Assembly: GCF_001941845.1 (NCBI RefSeq)
Contig: NZ_CP018870.1
Span: 3,281,501 to 3,345,500, forward strand
Length of the DNA stretch: 64,000 nucleotides
Origin: Streptomyces sp. TN58
GTDB taxonomy: Bacteria > Actinomycetota > Actinomycetes > Streptomycetales > Streptomycetaceae
Direction of reading: 5' to 3'
The position numbers were made by a program, and so were the translations under genes. The notes beneath the pieces were generated by a model. The model saw nothing but the letters and a program-made list of their open reading frames with translations. It searched no databases and was not told where the DNA came from. This document shows, one piece after another, positions 24,327 to 32,955 of the stretch. The first letter of the stretch is position 1. Each line of letters opens with the position of its first letter.

Positions 24327-25970
24327 GTGAATGGTCCACTTATCGTCCAGAGCGACAAAACCCTCCTGCTTGAGGTCGACCACGAGCTGGCCGGAGCGGC
24401 GCGCCGCGCCATCGCTCCGTTCGCCGAGCTGGAGCGGGCGCCCGAGCACATCCACACCTACCGGATCACCCCGCTCGGGCTGTGGAACGCCCGGGCCGCC
24501 GGGCACGACGCCGAGCAGGTCGTCGACGCGCTCGTGGAGTACTCCCGCTACCCGGTGCCGCACGCGCTGCTCGTCGACGTCGCCGAGACCATGGCCCGCT
24601 ACGGCCGCCTCACCCTCTCCAAGCACCCCGTGCACGGCCTGGTGCTGACCAGCACCGACCGGCCGGTGCTGGAGGAGATCCTGCGGTCGAAGAAGATCAC
24701 CCCGCTGGTCGGGGCGCGCCTCGACCCCGACACCGTGGCCGTGCACCCCTCCGAGCGCGGGCAGATCAAGCAGACGCTGCTGAAGCTGGGCTGGCCGGCC
24801 GAGGACCTCGCCGGGTACGTCGACGGCGAGGCGCACCCGATCGACCTGGCCGAGGACGGCTGGGCGCTGCGCCCCTACCAGCAGCAGGCCGTCGAGGGTT
24901 TCTGGCACGGCGGCTCCGGCGTGGTCGTGCTGCCCTGCGGTGCCGGGAAGACGCTGGTCGGCGCGGGCGCGATGGCGAAGGCCAGGGCGACGACGCTGAT
25001 CCTGGTGACGAACACCGTGTCGGCCCGGCAGTGGAAGCACGAGCTGGTCAGGCGGACCTCGCTGACGGAGGACGAGATCGGCGAGTACTCCGGCACCCGC
25101 AAGGAGATCCGACCGGTCACGATCGCCACCTATCAGGTGCTGACGACGAAGCGGAAGGGCGTCTACCCGCACCTGGAGCTGTTCGACTCCCGGGACTGGG
25201 GCCTGATCGTCTACGACGAGGTGCACCTGCTGCCCGCGCCGGTCTTCAAGTTCACCGCGGACCTGCAGGCGCGGCGCCGGCTCGGCCTGACGGCGACGCT
25301 GGTGCGCGAGGACGGCCGGGAGTCGGACGTCTTCTCGCTGATCGGGCCGAAGCGGTTCGACGCCCCGTGGAAGGAGATCGAAGCGCAGGGCTACATCGCG
25401 CCCGCCGACTGCGTGGAAGTCCGCGTCAACCTGACCGAGTCGGAGCGGCTGGCGTACGCGACCGCCGAGACGGAGGAGAAGTACCGCTTCTGCGCGACGA
25501 CGGCGACGAAGCGGAAGGTCACCGAGGCGCTGGTGCGCAAGCACAAGGGCGAGCAGACCCTCGTCATCGGCCAGTACATCGACCAGCTCGACGAGCTCGG
25601 CGAGCACCTGGACGCGCCCGTCATCAAGGGCGAGACCTCCAACGCGCAGCGCGAGAAGCTCTTCGACGCCTTCCGCGAGGGCGAGATCAGCGTGCTGGTC
25701 GTCTCGAAGGTGGCGAACTTCTCCATCGACCTGCCGGAGGCCACCGTCGCCATCCAGGTGTCGGGCACCTTCGGTTCGCGCCAGGAGGAGGCGCAGCGCC
25801 TCGGCCGGGTCCTGCGCCCGAAGGCGGACGGCCACGAGGCGCGCTTCTACTCCGTCGTCGCCCGGGACACGATCGACCAGGACTTCGCGGCGCACCGCCA
25901 GCGGTTCCTCGCCGAGCAGGGCTACGCCTACCGGATCATGGACGCCGACGAGCTGCTGGCCGGCGACTGA
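24327..25970 (+). CDS. DNA repair helicase, XPB family
   Basis: 547 residues, SF2 helicase of the bacterial XPB type. The N-terminal damage-recognition-like domain (1-175) is followed by motif I PCGAGKT (about 199-205), motif Ia, motif II YDEVH (about 295-299), motif III GLTATLVREDG, and motifs V/VI NFSIDLPEATVAIQVSG and EEAQRLGRVLRPK. It unwinds DNA 3' to 5' and is linked to repair. The length and motifs are complete. GTG start with a TTGACC 25 bases upstream. The gene is monocistronic. Confidence 0.93.
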   Translation: MNGPLIVQSDKTLLLEVDHELAGAARRAIAPFAELERAPEHIHTYRITPLGLWNARAAGHDAEQVVDALVEYSRYPVPHALLVDVAETMARYGRLTLSKHPVHGLVLTSTDRPVLEEILRSKKITPLVGARLDPDTVAVHPSERGQIKQTLLKLGWPAEDLAGYVDGEAHPIDLAEDGWALRPYQQQAVEGFWHGGSGVVVLPCGAGKTLVGAGAMAKARATTLILVTNTVSARQWKHELVRRTSLTEDEIGEYSGTRKEIRPVTIATYQVLTTKRKGVYPHLELFDSRDWGLIVYDEVHLLPAPVFKFTADLQARRRLGLTATLVREDGRESDVFSLIGPKRFDAPWKEIEAQGYIAPADCVEVRVNLTESERLAYATAETEEKYRFCATTATKRKVTEALVRKHKGEQTLVIGQYIDQLDELGEHLDAPVIKGETSNAQREKLFDAFREGEISVLVVSKVANFSIDLPEATVAIQVSGTFGSRQEEAQRLGRVLRPKADGHEARFYSVVARDTIDQDFAAHRQRFLAEQGYAYRIMDADELLAGD

Positions 25971-26059
25971 CCGGCCGCGGCGGCAACCCCGGCGAGAGTC
26001 CGAAGCCGCGGATGGACCACCCGGCAGGGCGGGTGGGGCTTCGCAGCGGCGAGCCGCCG

Positions 26060-26245
26060 TCAGCGGCGTATGACGCCCGCGTCCTCGGCGTACTCGCCCA
26101 GCACGACGACGCTCACGGCGGCCGCCGCGAACACCTTCGCGGCGCGCAGCATGCTGCCGAGACGGTGACGGGGAGTGGAGTCGGAAAGGGCGGTGGCGCC
26201 GCTCGGGCGGCCGCCCTGGATCGGGGTGAAGGTTGCGGTGCTCAT
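26060..26245 (-). CDS. Small protein with C-terminal hydrophobic helix, 61 residues
   Basis: Begins MSTATFTPIQGGRPSGATAL and has one hydrophobic stretch at about 36-49 (VFAAAAVSVVVLGE). The middle is polar and basic. It may be a small membrane-associated protein. An ATG 11 codons upstream is possible but less well placed. It converges on the XPB gene and I do not recognise a family. Confidence 0.55.
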   Translation of the reverse strand: MSTATFTPIQGGRPSGATALSDSTPRHRLGSMLRAAKVFAAAAVSVVVLGEYAEDAGVIRR

Positions 26246-26554
26246 GAATCCATGGTGCGCCGCCGCCTCCCGATGCACATCGCTCTGCGGGGCTAATCCC
26301 AGGGCTTCCCGCCTCCTCCTCCCGTCGCATGCCGACCCTGGGTACCCCTACCGAAGGTCTGACACTCCCGGGTACGACACCCGTACGGGGGTCCCGCACG
26401 GGGCGGATCCACGGCCGGGTAATCCGTTCGCGCGGACGCGCCCGGCTGGCTACAATCTCCGCTCTTGCCGCCTCCCACCGCCTCATCGGGGAGAGCCGCC
26501 CGCCGGACGGAAACCGGGGGCATCTGTTCCGTACCAGCAGCTGGAGGCAGACCC
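26246..26554. promoter_or_regulatory. Upstream region of helD with a candidate promoter
   Basis: 309 bases without a gene. On the + strand TTCGCG (26427-26432) and TACAAT (26451-26456) are separated by 18 bases, a reasonable vegetative promoter about 90 bases before the helD start. A GGAGG ribosome-binding site lies at about 26543. Confidence 0.55.
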
Positions 26555-28639
26555 GTGCCCGCGCACGCCCCCGACACCGCCCCCGACGCCGCGGCCCCGG
26601 CCGCCGCCGACCCGCTCGGCCGCGAACGGGCCCACCTCGCCGCCTCGCGTTCCGCCCTGCGCTCCATGCGCGAGGACGTCGAAGCCCTCGACATCCGCGA
26701 CGTCACCGCGAACTGGGTCAACGCGATCGTCCTCCAGGCCCAGATCGACGACCGCATCAAGGCCCTCGCCGACCTCGCCCACACGCCCCTCTTCTTCGGA
26801 CGCCTCGACTACCTCCATGCCCCCGGCGCCGACCTGGCCGAGGGCGCGGAGGGCGAGCAGTTCTACATCGGCCGCCGCCACGTCCACGACGCCGACGGCG
26901 ACCCGATGGTCATCGACTGGCGCGCGCCCGTCTCCCAGCCGTTCTACCGGGCCTCCAAGAAGGACCCGCAGGACATCTCCCTGCGCCGCCGCTTCGGCTA
27001 CACCGGCGGCGAACTCACCGCGTACGAGGACGAGCACCTCTCCGACCCCGCCGAGGCGGCCGCGGTCAGCAAGCTGCTCCAGCAGGAGATCGAGCGCCCG
27101 CGCGTCGGCCCCATGCGCGACATCGTCGCGACGATCCAGCCCGAGCAGGACGAGATCGTCCGCTCCGGCCTGTCCGGCTCCGTCTGCGTACAGGGAGGCC
27201 CCGGCACCGGCAAGACGGCCGTCGGCCTGCACCGGGTGGCGTACCTGCTGTACGCGCACCGCGAGCGCCTCGCCCGCACCGGCACCCTCGTCATCGGCCC
27301 GAACCGCTCCTTCCTCCACTACATCGAGCAGGTCCTGCCGGCCCTGGGCGAGCTGGAGGTCAAGCAGGCCACCGTCGACGACCTGGTCGCCCGCGAGGGC
27401 CTGGAGGTGCGCGGCACCGACCCGGCGGAGACCGCCGTCGTCAAGGGCGACGCCCGCATGGCGGAGGTCCTGCGCCGCGCGGTCCGCTCGCACGTCACCC
27501 GCCCCACCGAGCCGCTGATGGTGGTCCGCGGCTCGCGCCGCTGGCGCGTGCCGGCGTACGAGCTGGAGGAGATGGTCGAGGAGCTGCAGAACCGCGACAT
27601 CCGCTACGGCGCCGCCCGCGACGCCCTCCCCCAGCGCATCGCGCACGCCGTCCTGGTCCGGATGGAACAGGCCGGCGAGGCCCCGGACGACCGCGTTCAG
27701 GACGCGGTCGCGCGCAACGCGGCCGTGAAGGCGGCCGTCAAGGAGATCTGGCCGCCCGTCGAACCGGCGAAGCTGGTCCTGCGCCTGCTCTCCGACCCGG
27801 ACTTCCTCGCCGTCCACGCGCAGGACGTCCTGACGGCCGACGAACAGAAGCTCCTGTTGTGGCCCAAGCCGTTCCGGAGCGTGAAGTCGGCGAAGTGGTC
27901 GGCGGCGGACCTGGTCCTCATCGACGAGGCCGCCGACCTGGTGGAACGCACCCACTCGCTCGGCCACGTCGTGCTCGACGAGGCGCAGGACCTCTCCCCC
28001 ATGCAGTACCGGGCGGTGGGCCGGCGCTGCACGACCGGCTCGGCGACGGTCCTGGGTGACCTCGCGCAGGGCACCACACCGTGGGCGACGCGCAGCTGGG
28101 ACGAGGCGCTGGCGCACCTGGGCAAGCCGCAGGCGGTGCTGGAGGAGCTGACGGCGGGCTTCCGCGTACCGCGCGAGGTGATCGCCTACGCCTCCCGCCT
28201 GCTGCCGGCGATCTCCCCCGGCCTGGCCCCGGTCTCCTCGGTCCGAGAAACCCCGGGCTCGCTCCGGGTGACCGAGACGGACGACCTGACGGCGGCGGTG
28301 ATCCGGTCCTGCCGCGAGTCCCTGGCCCAGGAGGGCTCGATCGGCCTGATCGCCGCGGACGCCCGCATCCCCGCCCTGGCCGAAGCCCTGCTGGCGGCGG
28401 GCCTGCCGTACCTGTCCCCCGGCGAGGAGACGACCGCGGAGTCCCGTCTGACGCTGGTCCCGGCGTCGCTGGCGAAGGGCCTGGAGTACGACTACGTGGT
28501 CCTGGACGAGCCGGCGGCGATCGTCGACGGCGAGCCGGACGAGCGGACCGGGCTGCGCCGCCTGTACGTCTGCCTCACCCGAGCCGTCTCAGGCCTGACG
28601 GCCCTCCACTCCGCCCCCCTCCCCCATGCCCTGACCTGA
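26555..28639 (+). CDS. helD: HelD-type RNA polymerase-recycling ATPase (UvrD-like SF1)
   Basis: 694 residues. HelD proteins bind RNA polymerase and use ATP to remove it from stalled or terminated complexes. An N-terminal helical arm (LGRERAHLAASRSALRSMREDVEAL) inserts toward the secondary channel, and the 1A domain holds motif I GGPGTGKT (about 212-219). The middle segment (about 300-400) is the main-channel arm, motif II is VVLDEAQDLSPMQ at about 470-480, and the C-terminus carries KGLEYDYVVLDEP and RLYVCLTRA. GTG start with a consensus GGAGG. Some actinobacterial homologues protect against rifamycins. Confidence 0.88.
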   Translation: MPAHAPDTAPDAAAPAAADPLGRERAHLAASRSALRSMREDVEALDIRDVTANWVNAIVLQAQIDDRIKALADLAHTPLFFGRLDYLHAPGADLAEGAEGEQFYIGRRHVHDADGDPMVIDWRAPVSQPFYRASKKDPQDISLRRRFGYTGGELTAYEDEHLSDPAEAAAVSKLLQQEIERPRVGPMRDIVATIQPEQDEIVRSGLSGSVCVQGGPGTGKTAVGLHRVAYLLYAHRERLARTGTLVIGPNRSFLHYIEQVLPALGELEVKQATVDDLVAREGLEVRGTDPAETAVVKGDARMAEVLRRAVRSHVTRPTEPLMVVRGSRRWRVPAYELEEMVEELQNRDIRYGAARDALPQRIAHAVLVRMEQAGEAPDDRVQDAVARNAAVKAAVKEIWPPVEPAKLVLRLLSDPDFLAVHAQDVLTADEQKLLLWPKPFRSVKSAKWSAADLVLIDEAADLVERTHSLGHVVLDEAQDLSPMQYRAVGRRCTTGSATVLGDLAQGTTPWATRSWDEALAHLGKPQAVLEELTAGFRVPREVIAYASRLLPAISPGLAPVSSVRETPGSLRVTETDDLTAAVIRSCRESLAQEGSIGLIAADARIPALAEALLAAGLPYLSPGEETTAESRLTLVPASLAKGLEYDYVVLDEPAAIVDGEPDERTGLRRLYVCLTRAVSGLTALHSAPLPHALT

Positions 28640-28698
28640 CCCCTGCCGCGGCCCCGGCCCCGCGCCGCCGCGCAAGCGACCCCGGCCTCCGGCCGGGC

Positions 28699-28756
28699 CC
28701 CGGGGCTCCGCCCCGCACCCCGCGCCTCAAACGCCGGCGAGGCTGGAAGTGGCCCC
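28699..28756 (-). repeat. Dispersed GCCGGCGTTTGAGG element, copy 4 (reverse)
   Basis: Reverse-oriented core with hairpin GGGGC/GCCCC at its 3' side. Bases 28715-28756 recur exactly at 28799-28840, forming a 42-bp direct repeat. It lies after the helD stop codon and after the convergent cutC stop codon. Confidence 0.85.
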
Positions 28757-28798
28757 GGCCCCCGCCGACCGGATGCCGCCCCGCCCGCGAGCGACCCC

Positions 28799-28840
28799 GC
28801 ACCCCGCGCCTCAAACGCCGGCGAGGCTGGAAGTGGCCCC
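28799..28840 (-). repeat. Dispersed GCCGGCGTTTGAGG element, copy 5 (reverse)
   Basis: Exact 42-bp repeat of copy 4, with 42 bases between the two. The flanking sequence extends beyond the usual core, which points to a local duplication and not independent insertion. Confidence 0.85.
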
Positions 28841-28906
28841 GTCGGGGCCGGGGAGCCCGTTCCGTGGACGCCGTGAGGCGGGGACGTGGCCCGGTCGGGG
28901 CAGTGG

Positions 28907-29593
28907 TCAGTCCAGTGCGGAGCGCCATTGCGCGACGGCCGTCGGCGAGACCGGGCCCTGCCAGCCGTCGGGACGCGCCGCGCCGCCGATGTGGAAGGCG
29001 TCCACACCGCCCGCGCGCAGCACCGGCACGTGGGCGAGCGTCAGGCCGCCGCCCACCAGGATTCGCGGCCCGTACCCCGGCTCGCCGCCCCGGCCCGCCT
29101 CCGCCAGCAGCACCGCCATCCCGTCGTCGACCCCGGCCGCCGACCCCGCCGTCAGGTAGGTGTCCAGGCCGGGCACGTCTGCCAGCGCCTTGCGCAGCTG
29201 GTCGCGGTCCGCCGCGCGGTCGATGGCCCGGTGGAAGGTCCACGGGCAGCCGTCCAGCTCCGCGACGACCGCCTCGACGGCGGCCAGGTCCGGGCTGCCG
29301 TCGGCGTTCAGGAAGCCCAGGACGAACTCCCGCGCCCCCTCCGCCCGCAGCTGCCGCGCCGTCGCCGCCAGGACGGACACGTCGCCCGCGGCGAAGCCTT
29401 CCGCCTTGCGGATCATCACGCGCAGCGGGATGTCGACCGCCGCCCGGATCGCCGCGAACGTCTCGCGCGCCGGGGTGAGCCCGTCGGCTGCCATGTCGGT
29501 GACCAGCTCCAGTCGGTCGGCCCCACCGGCCTGGGCCGCGACCGCGTCCTCCACGTCGAGGGCGATCACCTCCAGGAGCGCACGGTTGCTCAT
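28907..29593 (-). CDS. cutC: CutC family protein
   Basis: 228 residues, TIM-barrel CutC family. The signatures LLEVIALDVEDAVAAQAGGADRLEL, PLRVMIRKAEGFAAGD, FVLGFLNADG and WTFHRAID are all present, as is GGGLTLAHVP near the C-terminus. CutC was named for copper homeostasis, but a direct copper role is doubtful and the enzyme activity is unclear. A DasR-like dre site lies about 32 bases upstream of the ATG, suggesting N-acetylglucosamine-linked control. It is divergent from the HD phosphohydrolase gene. Confidence 0.88.
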   Translation of the reverse strand: MSNRALLEVIALDVEDAVAAQAGGADRLELVTDMAADGLTPARETFAAIRAAVDIPLRVMIRKAEGFAAGDVSVLAATARQLRAEGAREFVLGFLNADGSPDLAAVEAVVAELDGCPWTFHRAIDRAADRDQLRKALADVPGLDTYLTAGSAAGVDDGMAVLLAEAGRGGEPGYGPRILVGGGLTLAHVPVLRAGGVDAFHIGGAARPDGWQGPVSPTAVAQWRSALD

Positions 29594-29624
29594 TCGATCC
29601 CATCCTTCGAGAAGCCACACAAAT

Positions 29625-29638
29625 AGGTCTAGTCCAAT
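29625..29638. promoter_or_regulatory. DasR-type dre site upstream of cutC
   Basis: AGGTCTAGTCCAAT is a near-palindrome close to the DasR consensus (TGGTCTAGACCA core). It is the reverse complement of the site at 58617-58630 in front of nagK, over 14 bases. DasR is the GntR-type repressor of amino-sugar genes in Streptomyces. Confidence 0.72.
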
Positions 29639-29702
29639 ATCCAGGGTACGTGTCTCCGGCCGCGCTCCACCAGCACAATCACGCCACCCCCACAATGTGC
29701 GC

Positions 29703-30383
29703 ATGGACATAGGCACCCCGCACACCGACACGACGGACCTCCGCGCCCGCTGGCGGGCCACCGTCGCCGAGGCCGGCGCCCCCGCCGACCGCGATCCCGA
29801 GCCCTACGCCGACCGCCTCCTCGCCGCCTGGGCGGAGCCGCAGCGCCGCTACCACACCACCGCGCACCTGGCCGACGTACTCGCCCGGATCGACGTACTG
29901 GCCCCGTACGCCGCCGACGCCGCCGCCGTCCGGCTCGCCGCCTGGTTCCACGACGCCGTCTACCGTCCCGACCGCTCCGAGAACGAGGAGCGCAGCGCCG
30001 CCCTCGCCGAGCGCGCCCTCCCCGAGCTGGGCGTCGACGCCGCGCGCACCGCCGAGGTGGCCCGCCTGGTCCGGCTCACCGTCACCCACGACCCCGCCCC
30101 CGGCGACACCGACGGCGAAGTGCTCTGCGACGCGGACCTGGCGGTACTGGCCGGCTCCGCGCAGGCGTACGCCGTATACGCCGCCGCCGTCCGCGACGAG
30201 TACGGCTTCGTACCCGACGACGCCTTCCGCGCCGGGCGCGCCGCCGTACTGCGCCAGCTCCTCGACCTGCCGCGGCTCTTCCGCACGCCCTACGGCACCG
30301 CGCACTGGGAGGCCCCGGCCCGCGCCAACCTCGCCGCCGAGCTGGCCTCCCTGCCGACCTCGACCCCGCCGTCACACGAATGA
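29703..30383 (+). CDS. HD-domain metal-dependent phosphohydrolase
   Basis: 226 residues. Metal-binding residues of the HD fold: His in RRYHTTAHLADV (about 52-57), HD in AWFHDAVY (about 83-84), and Asp in LCDADLAVLAG (about 145). The N-terminal WAEPQRRYHTTAHL is typical of the family annotated as predicted metal-dependent HD phosphohydrolases, which hydrolyse nucleotides or related phosphoesters. Substrate unknown. Divergent from cutC and about 65 bases from the dre site, so it may be under the same control. Confidence 0.82.
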   Translation: MDIGTPHTDTTDLRARWRATVAEAGAPADRDPEPYADRLLAAWAEPQRRYHTTAHLADVLARIDVLAPYAADAAAVRLAAWFHDAVYRPDRSENEERSAALAERALPELGVDAARTAEVARLVRLTVTHDPAPGDTDGEVLCDADLAVLAGSAQAYAVYAAAVRDEYGFVPDDAFRAGRAAVLRQLLDLPRLFRTPYGTAHWEAPARANLAAELASLPTSTPPSHE

Positions 30384-30420
30384 CACGTACGGCGGAATTC
30401 GATCGCGTCCGCACGGGTTG

Positions 30421-31674
30421 ATGACAGTCATGCCCGCAGCCACCGCACGCCCCCGCATGCCCGTCGCCGTCTACGTCCTCGGCCTGTCCGTCTTCGCACT
30501 CGGCACCAGCGAGTTCATGCTCTCCGGACTGCTGCCGCCGATCGCCGACGACATGGGCGTCAGCATCCCGCAGGCGGGCCTGCTCATCTCCGCGTTCGCG
30601 ATCGGCATGGTCATCGGCGCGCCCCTGCTGGCCGTGGCCACCCTGCGCCTCCCCCGCCGCACCACCCTCATCGCCCTCATCAGCCTCTTCGGCCTCGGGC
30701 AGGTCGCGGGCGCGCTGGCCCCCTCCTACGAGCTCCTCTTCGCCTCCCGCGTCGTCGCGGCCTTCGCCTGCGCCGGCTTCTGGGCCGTCGGCGCGGCCGT
30801 CGCCATCGCCATGGTCGACAAGGACCAGCGCGCCCGCGCCATGGCCGTGATGATCGGCGGCCTGTCCATCGCCAACGTCCTCGGCGTCCCGGCCGGCGCG
30901 TTCCTCGGCGAGCACCTGGGCTGGCGCTCCGCGTTCTGGTCGGTCGCCGCGGCCTCTGCCGTCGCCCTCGTCGGCATCCTCGTCCTGATCCCCCGGATCC
31001 CGCTGCCCGCCGAGAGGCCGACGCTCCGCCGCGAGCTGCGCATCTACGGCGACCGCCAGGTGTGGCTCGCGATCGGCGTCACCGCACTGGGCGCGGGCGG
31101 CGTCTTCTGCGCCTTCAGCTACCTGTCTCCGCTGCTCACGGACGTGGCCGGGCTGGACTCCCGCTGGGTCCCGTGGGTCCTGGGCCTGTTCGGGATCGGT
31201 GCGCTCGTCGGCACGACGATCGGCGGGCGCGTCGCCGACGCGCACCTGTTCGGCGTGATGATCTGGGGCATCACCGCCTCCACCGCCTTCCTGACGCTGC
31301 TCGCGCTGCTGGCGCCGGTCGCCGTCGCCGCGGTCGCGCTGTCCTTCCTGCTGGGCGTCTCGGCGTTCTTCACCGCCCCGGCGCTCAACGCCCGCATGTT
31401 CAACGTGGCCGGGGCCGCCCCGACCCTGGCCGGGGCGACCACCACGGCCGCCTTCAACCTCGGCAACACCGGCGGCCCCTGGCTCGGCGGTACCGTCATC
31501 GACGCGGGCCTGGGCTTCTCCGCGACCGCCTGGGCGGGCGCCGCCATGACGGTGACCGCGATCGCCCTCGCCGTGACCGCCCTGCGCCTGGACCGCCGTA
31601 CGCCGCCGCGCGCGACCCGCGTTGTCGCCGGGAGCGGCACCCCCGCCCCCGCCGAGGCCCCCGCCCGCGCCTGA
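30421..31674 (+). CDS. MFS efflux transporter, Cmx/CmrA-like (DHA1)
   Basis: 417 residues, about 12 transmembrane helices. The start MPVAVYVLGLSVFALGTSEFMLSGLLPPIADDMGVSIPQAGLLI is the hallmark of the AraJ/Cmx group of DHA1 exporters, which includes chloramphenicol efflux proteins of actinomycetes. GAPLLAVATLRLPRR and the loop GGLSIANVLGVPAGAFLGEHLGWR (motif C-like) are conserved. Drug specificity cannot be predicted. A second in-frame ATG three codons downstream is an alternative start. No strong Shine-Dalgarno is visible. Confidence 0.85.
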   Translation: MTVMPAATARPRMPVAVYVLGLSVFALGTSEFMLSGLLPPIADDMGVSIPQAGLLISAFAIGMVIGAPLLAVATLRLPRRTTLIALISLFGLGQVAGALAPSYELLFASRVVAAFACAGFWAVGAAVAIAMVDKDQRARAMAVMIGGLSIANVLGVPAGAFLGEHLGWRSAFWSVAAASAVALVGILVLIPRIPLPAERPTLRRELRIYGDRQVWLAIGVTALGAGGVFCAFSYLSPLLTDVAGLDSRWVPWVLGLFGIGALVGTTIGGRVADAHLFGVMIWGITASTAFLTLLALLAPVAVAAVALSFLLGVSAFFTAPALNARMFNVAGAAPTLAGATTTAAFNLGNTGGPWLGGTVIDAGLGFSATAWAGAAMTVTAIALAVTALRLDRRTPPRATRVVAGSGTPAPAEAPARA

Positions 31675-31683
31675 CGGCGCCCG

Positions 31684-31923
31684 CTAGTCGCCCCCGAAGA
31701 TCGCCTCGGCGGAGGGCGCGGTCACGGCCCGCCGGAGCCAGCGGCCCAGGATCTCGGCATCCCCGCAGCCGGTGATCCGCTCCCGGACCGCATCGGGAAC
31801 GTCGACGCCCCGTTCCGCGAGCACGGCCAGCACGTCCTGGGCAGCCCGCCGCGCCTCACCCTCGGCCCGGCCTTCGTCGCGGAGTTCTTCGGAGAGGGGC
31901 GACTTGTAGAAAGAAAGGTCCAC
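31684..31923 (-). pseudogene. Truncated tandem copy of the neighbouring nuclease-like gene (C-terminal 79 residues)
   Basis: Reads MDLSFYKSPLSEELRDEGRA... and ends SAEAIFGGD. It matches the last 75 residues of the gene at 31962-32834 almost perfectly, with a 12-base indel (RDEGRAEGEA against RAEGEA) and few substitutions. It lacks the whole N-terminal and catalytic part. It is best seen as a remnant of a tandem duplication. It could still be translated from its ATG, although no ribosome-binding site was recognised. Confidence 0.8.
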
Positions 31924-31961
31924 GGCCGGGCGGGCCGGGGTCGGCCATACCGCCCCCAGGG

Positions 31962-32834
31962 CTACTCGCCCCCGAAGATCGCCTCGGCGGAGGGCGCGGT
32001 CACGGCCCGCCGAAGCCAGCGGCCCAGGATCTCGGCATCCCCGCAGCCGGTGATCCGCTCCCGGACCGCATCGGGAACGTCGACGCCCCGTTCCGCGAGC
32101 ACGGCCAGCACGTCCTCGGCAGCCCGCCGCGCCTCACCCTCAGCCCGAAGTTCTTCGGAGAGGGGCGACTTGTAGAAAGAAAGGTCCACGGCCACCAGCT
32201 TCCTCCAGAGTGTTGCGGCCGGGTGCTTACCCATGCCTTGTGCGATGAATTCGATGACCGGGTTCGCGAGCGCCGCGGGTGTGTCCCGCAGCACGTGGGT
32301 CATGGCTTTGAGTATGGCCCCGACATCCGGATGCGTGGCGTGGGTGATCGCGGCCAGCGTAGCCAGCGCCAGGTCCTTCCGGACTTCGGCGGGGCTGGTG
32401 ATCAGCGGCATGTTGTGCGGCCCCGCCACCAGGGGGCACAGGGTGAGCAGCGGCCATTGCGGAGGTCCGAAGCGGACCGGACGAGCGGCCCATTCGGCGG
32501 TCGCGCGATCCTGGCAGACGACCAGCAGCATCGGCTGCAGCCGGTATTTCGTCAGCAGGTACGAGGCGTAGTACGCCCAGCTGGCAGGCTTGTCGGGGTC
32601 CTTCTTGCCCTGGGCCTCGACGGCGAGGAGGAAGGACCCGTCGCCCTCCGTGTCGAACCGCAGCAGGGTGTCGACGCGGCGCTCCAGGGGCTGGGTCTCG
32701 GTGAGGTCGTTGGGCATGACGGTGAACGACGTGGGTGGGGCGAAGTCGACGCCGAGCACCTCCGACACCCGGGAGAAGAGCTCCGGGTGCTCCTGGAAGA
32801 TGCGGTGCATCGCCTCGTGGGGCGAGCTGACCAT
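31962..32834 (-). CDS. PD-(D/E)XK nuclease-like protein (Rpn/YhgA-like group)
   Basis: 290 residues. The N-terminal half has the nuclease-core pattern RRVDTLLRF...FLLAVEAQGKKD, an Asp followed by an E-x-Q variant of the catalytic E-x-K, then a Tyr-rich helix (ASWAYYASYLLTKYR) and LLVVCQD. This resembles the recombination-promoting nuclease/YhgA group, often multi-copy and variable in Streptomyces. The C-terminus is helical and charged. The ATG chosen (MVSSPHEAMH) has AGGAA at good spacing; an earlier in-frame ATG would add 17 residues. A truncated copy lies immediately downstream. Confidence 0.65.
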   Translation of the reverse strand: MVSSPHEAMHRIFQEHPELFSRVSEVLGVDFAPPTSFTVMPNDLTETQPLERRVDTLLRFDTEGDGSFLLAVEAQGKKDPDKPASWAYYASYLLTKYRLQPMLLVVCQDRATAEWAARPVRFGPPQWPLLTLCPLVAGPHNMPLITSPAEVRKDLALATLAAITHATHPDVGAILKAMTHVLRDTPAALANPVIEFIAQGMGKHPAATLWRKLVAVDLSFYKSPLSEELRAEGEARRAAEDVLAVLAERGVDVPDAVRERITGCGDAEILGRWLRRAVTAPSAEAIFGGE

Positions 32835-32955
32835 CGGGATTCCTGGGGGTAGTGGCCGCACGGATAACGGAATTGCCTCCGGCATATGCCTTGGCTGTGC
32901 CTTGCAACGAACCTAGGGCGCGGTGCCGTGTGGAACGGGCCGTTTCGGCCGGGGT

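Noticed and set aside
26246..26554. Rifamycin-associated element upstream of helD
   Set aside because: I looked for the expected GGGGCTTGC-type dyad and did not find a convincing match.
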